A stretch of DNA of 12,259 nt from the NCBI GenBank assembly GCA_029880025.1, contig JAOUPE010000020.1, forward strand, positions 1 to 12,259, written 5' to 3'. Below the pieces are notes generated by a model. It did not search any database. It worked only from the letters and a program-made list of their open reading frames with translations, and was not told where the DNA came from. The stretch comes from Caldifarciminota bacterium. GTDB taxonomy: Bacteria > Hydrothermota > Tepidihabitantia > Tepidihabitantales > JAOUPE01. Each line of letters starts with the position of its first letter. The first letter of the stretch is position 1. Shown in pieces: positions 11,961-12,259 of this stretch. The translations under genes and the position numbers were made by a program.

Positions 11961-12259
11961 TTAGTATTGACTATACCTTTCTTCTTGCCATGGGTCACCG
12001 TGATTATGGTAGCCGCGTGATTCCCAGAATCCTGGTTTGTCCTTTGCCATAACTTCAACACCGTTCACCCATTTCGCACTTTTATAAAGATAAAGTCTTG
12101 GTACAATTAGTCTCACCGGATAGCCATGTTCAAGTGTTACTGGTTCATTCTCATATTTGACTGCAAAAAGCACATCGGGTTGAAAGAAATCTTCAAAAGA
12201 TAAATTAGTTGAATAACCATCCAAACAATGGACCATAACAAATTTAGCTTCTGGAAAAA
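11961..12259 (-). CDS. Sulfite-oxidase-family molybdopterin oxidoreductase, C-terminal part (partial)
   Basis: The frame runs to the window edge, so the gene starts outside; about 98 C-terminal residues are visible. They read FPEAKFVMVHCLDGYSTNL, then LFAVKYENEPVTLEHGYPVR, LIVPRLYLYKSAKWVNGVEV and a terminal GFWESRGYHNHGDPWQEERY. This is the end of the molybdopterin-binding oxidoreductase domain (PF00174-type, as in MsrP/YedY and sulfite oxidase). Conserved features include HC-DGYST, HG-P-R, VP-Y-YKSAKWV and GYH-DPW-ERY. The cysteine that ligates molybdenum lies upstream and is not visible. An internal ATG at 12236 is not the true start because the upstream residues also match the family. The substrate (sulfite, methionine sulfoxide or other) cannot be inferred from this part. 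Confidence 0.93.
   Translation of the reverse strand, partial: FPEAKFVMVHCLDGYSTNLSFEDFFQPDVLFAVKYENEPVTLEHGYPVRLIVPRLYLYKSAKWVNGVEVMAKDKPGFWESRGYHNHGDPWQEERYSQY

Overview
The window reads as a piece of a Gram-negative-type bacterial chromosome. It has a moderately A/T-rich base composition and encodes a predicted outer-membrane beta-barrel ending in Phe, secreted and lipoprotein-like proteins, and a sigma-54 two-component system. Intergenic DNA is unusually rich in short-period, word-like repeats. No rRNA or marker gene is present, so taxonomy is a guess: an uncultured lineage such as candidate division WOR-3 would fit the style, but the sequence does not prove it.

Layout. Positions 1-2650 are an accessory-looking zone. 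It holds a RelB/Phd-type antitoxin with a frame-broken RelE/ParE toxin, four degenerate 12-nt tandem arrays, a small Cys-rich protein, an A/T-rich HD-domain protein, and a 26-nt palindrome-containing element found twice, 540 nt apart. From about 2890 onward all genes are on the minus strand. A putative lipoprotein (2894-3400) is followed by a large imperfect hairpin made of 10-nt units (about 3451-3567).

The centrepiece is a four-gene unit transcribed from about 8229 down to 3623. In transcription order it encodes a secreted protein with a duplicated OB-like domain and a His/Gly-rich tail, an outer-membrane beta-barrel, a membrane sensor histidine kinase, and an NtrC-family sigma-54-activating response regulator. 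It is preceded by a near-consensus sigma-54 promoter (CTGGCACGCCTTTTGCA, minus strand) and, about 85 bp upstream of the predicted start site, a TTGTCG-N3-CGACAA palindrome placed like an activator site. The simplest reading is a self-activating envelope-sensing circuit, formally like ZraPSR. The signal is unknown; the His-rich tail makes a metal worth testing.

Beyond it (8399-12259, minus strand) are a PD40/TolB-like propeller protein, a DUF3795 Cys-rich protein and a YdeI/OmdA-family protein in a tight run. These are followed by a VOC-family protein, a DUF2156 (phosphatidylglycerol lysyltransferase-like) protein, and the C-terminal part of a sulfite-oxidase-family molybdopterin enzyme cut by the window edge. 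No tRNA, rRNA, CRISPR array, transposase or phage gene was recognised.
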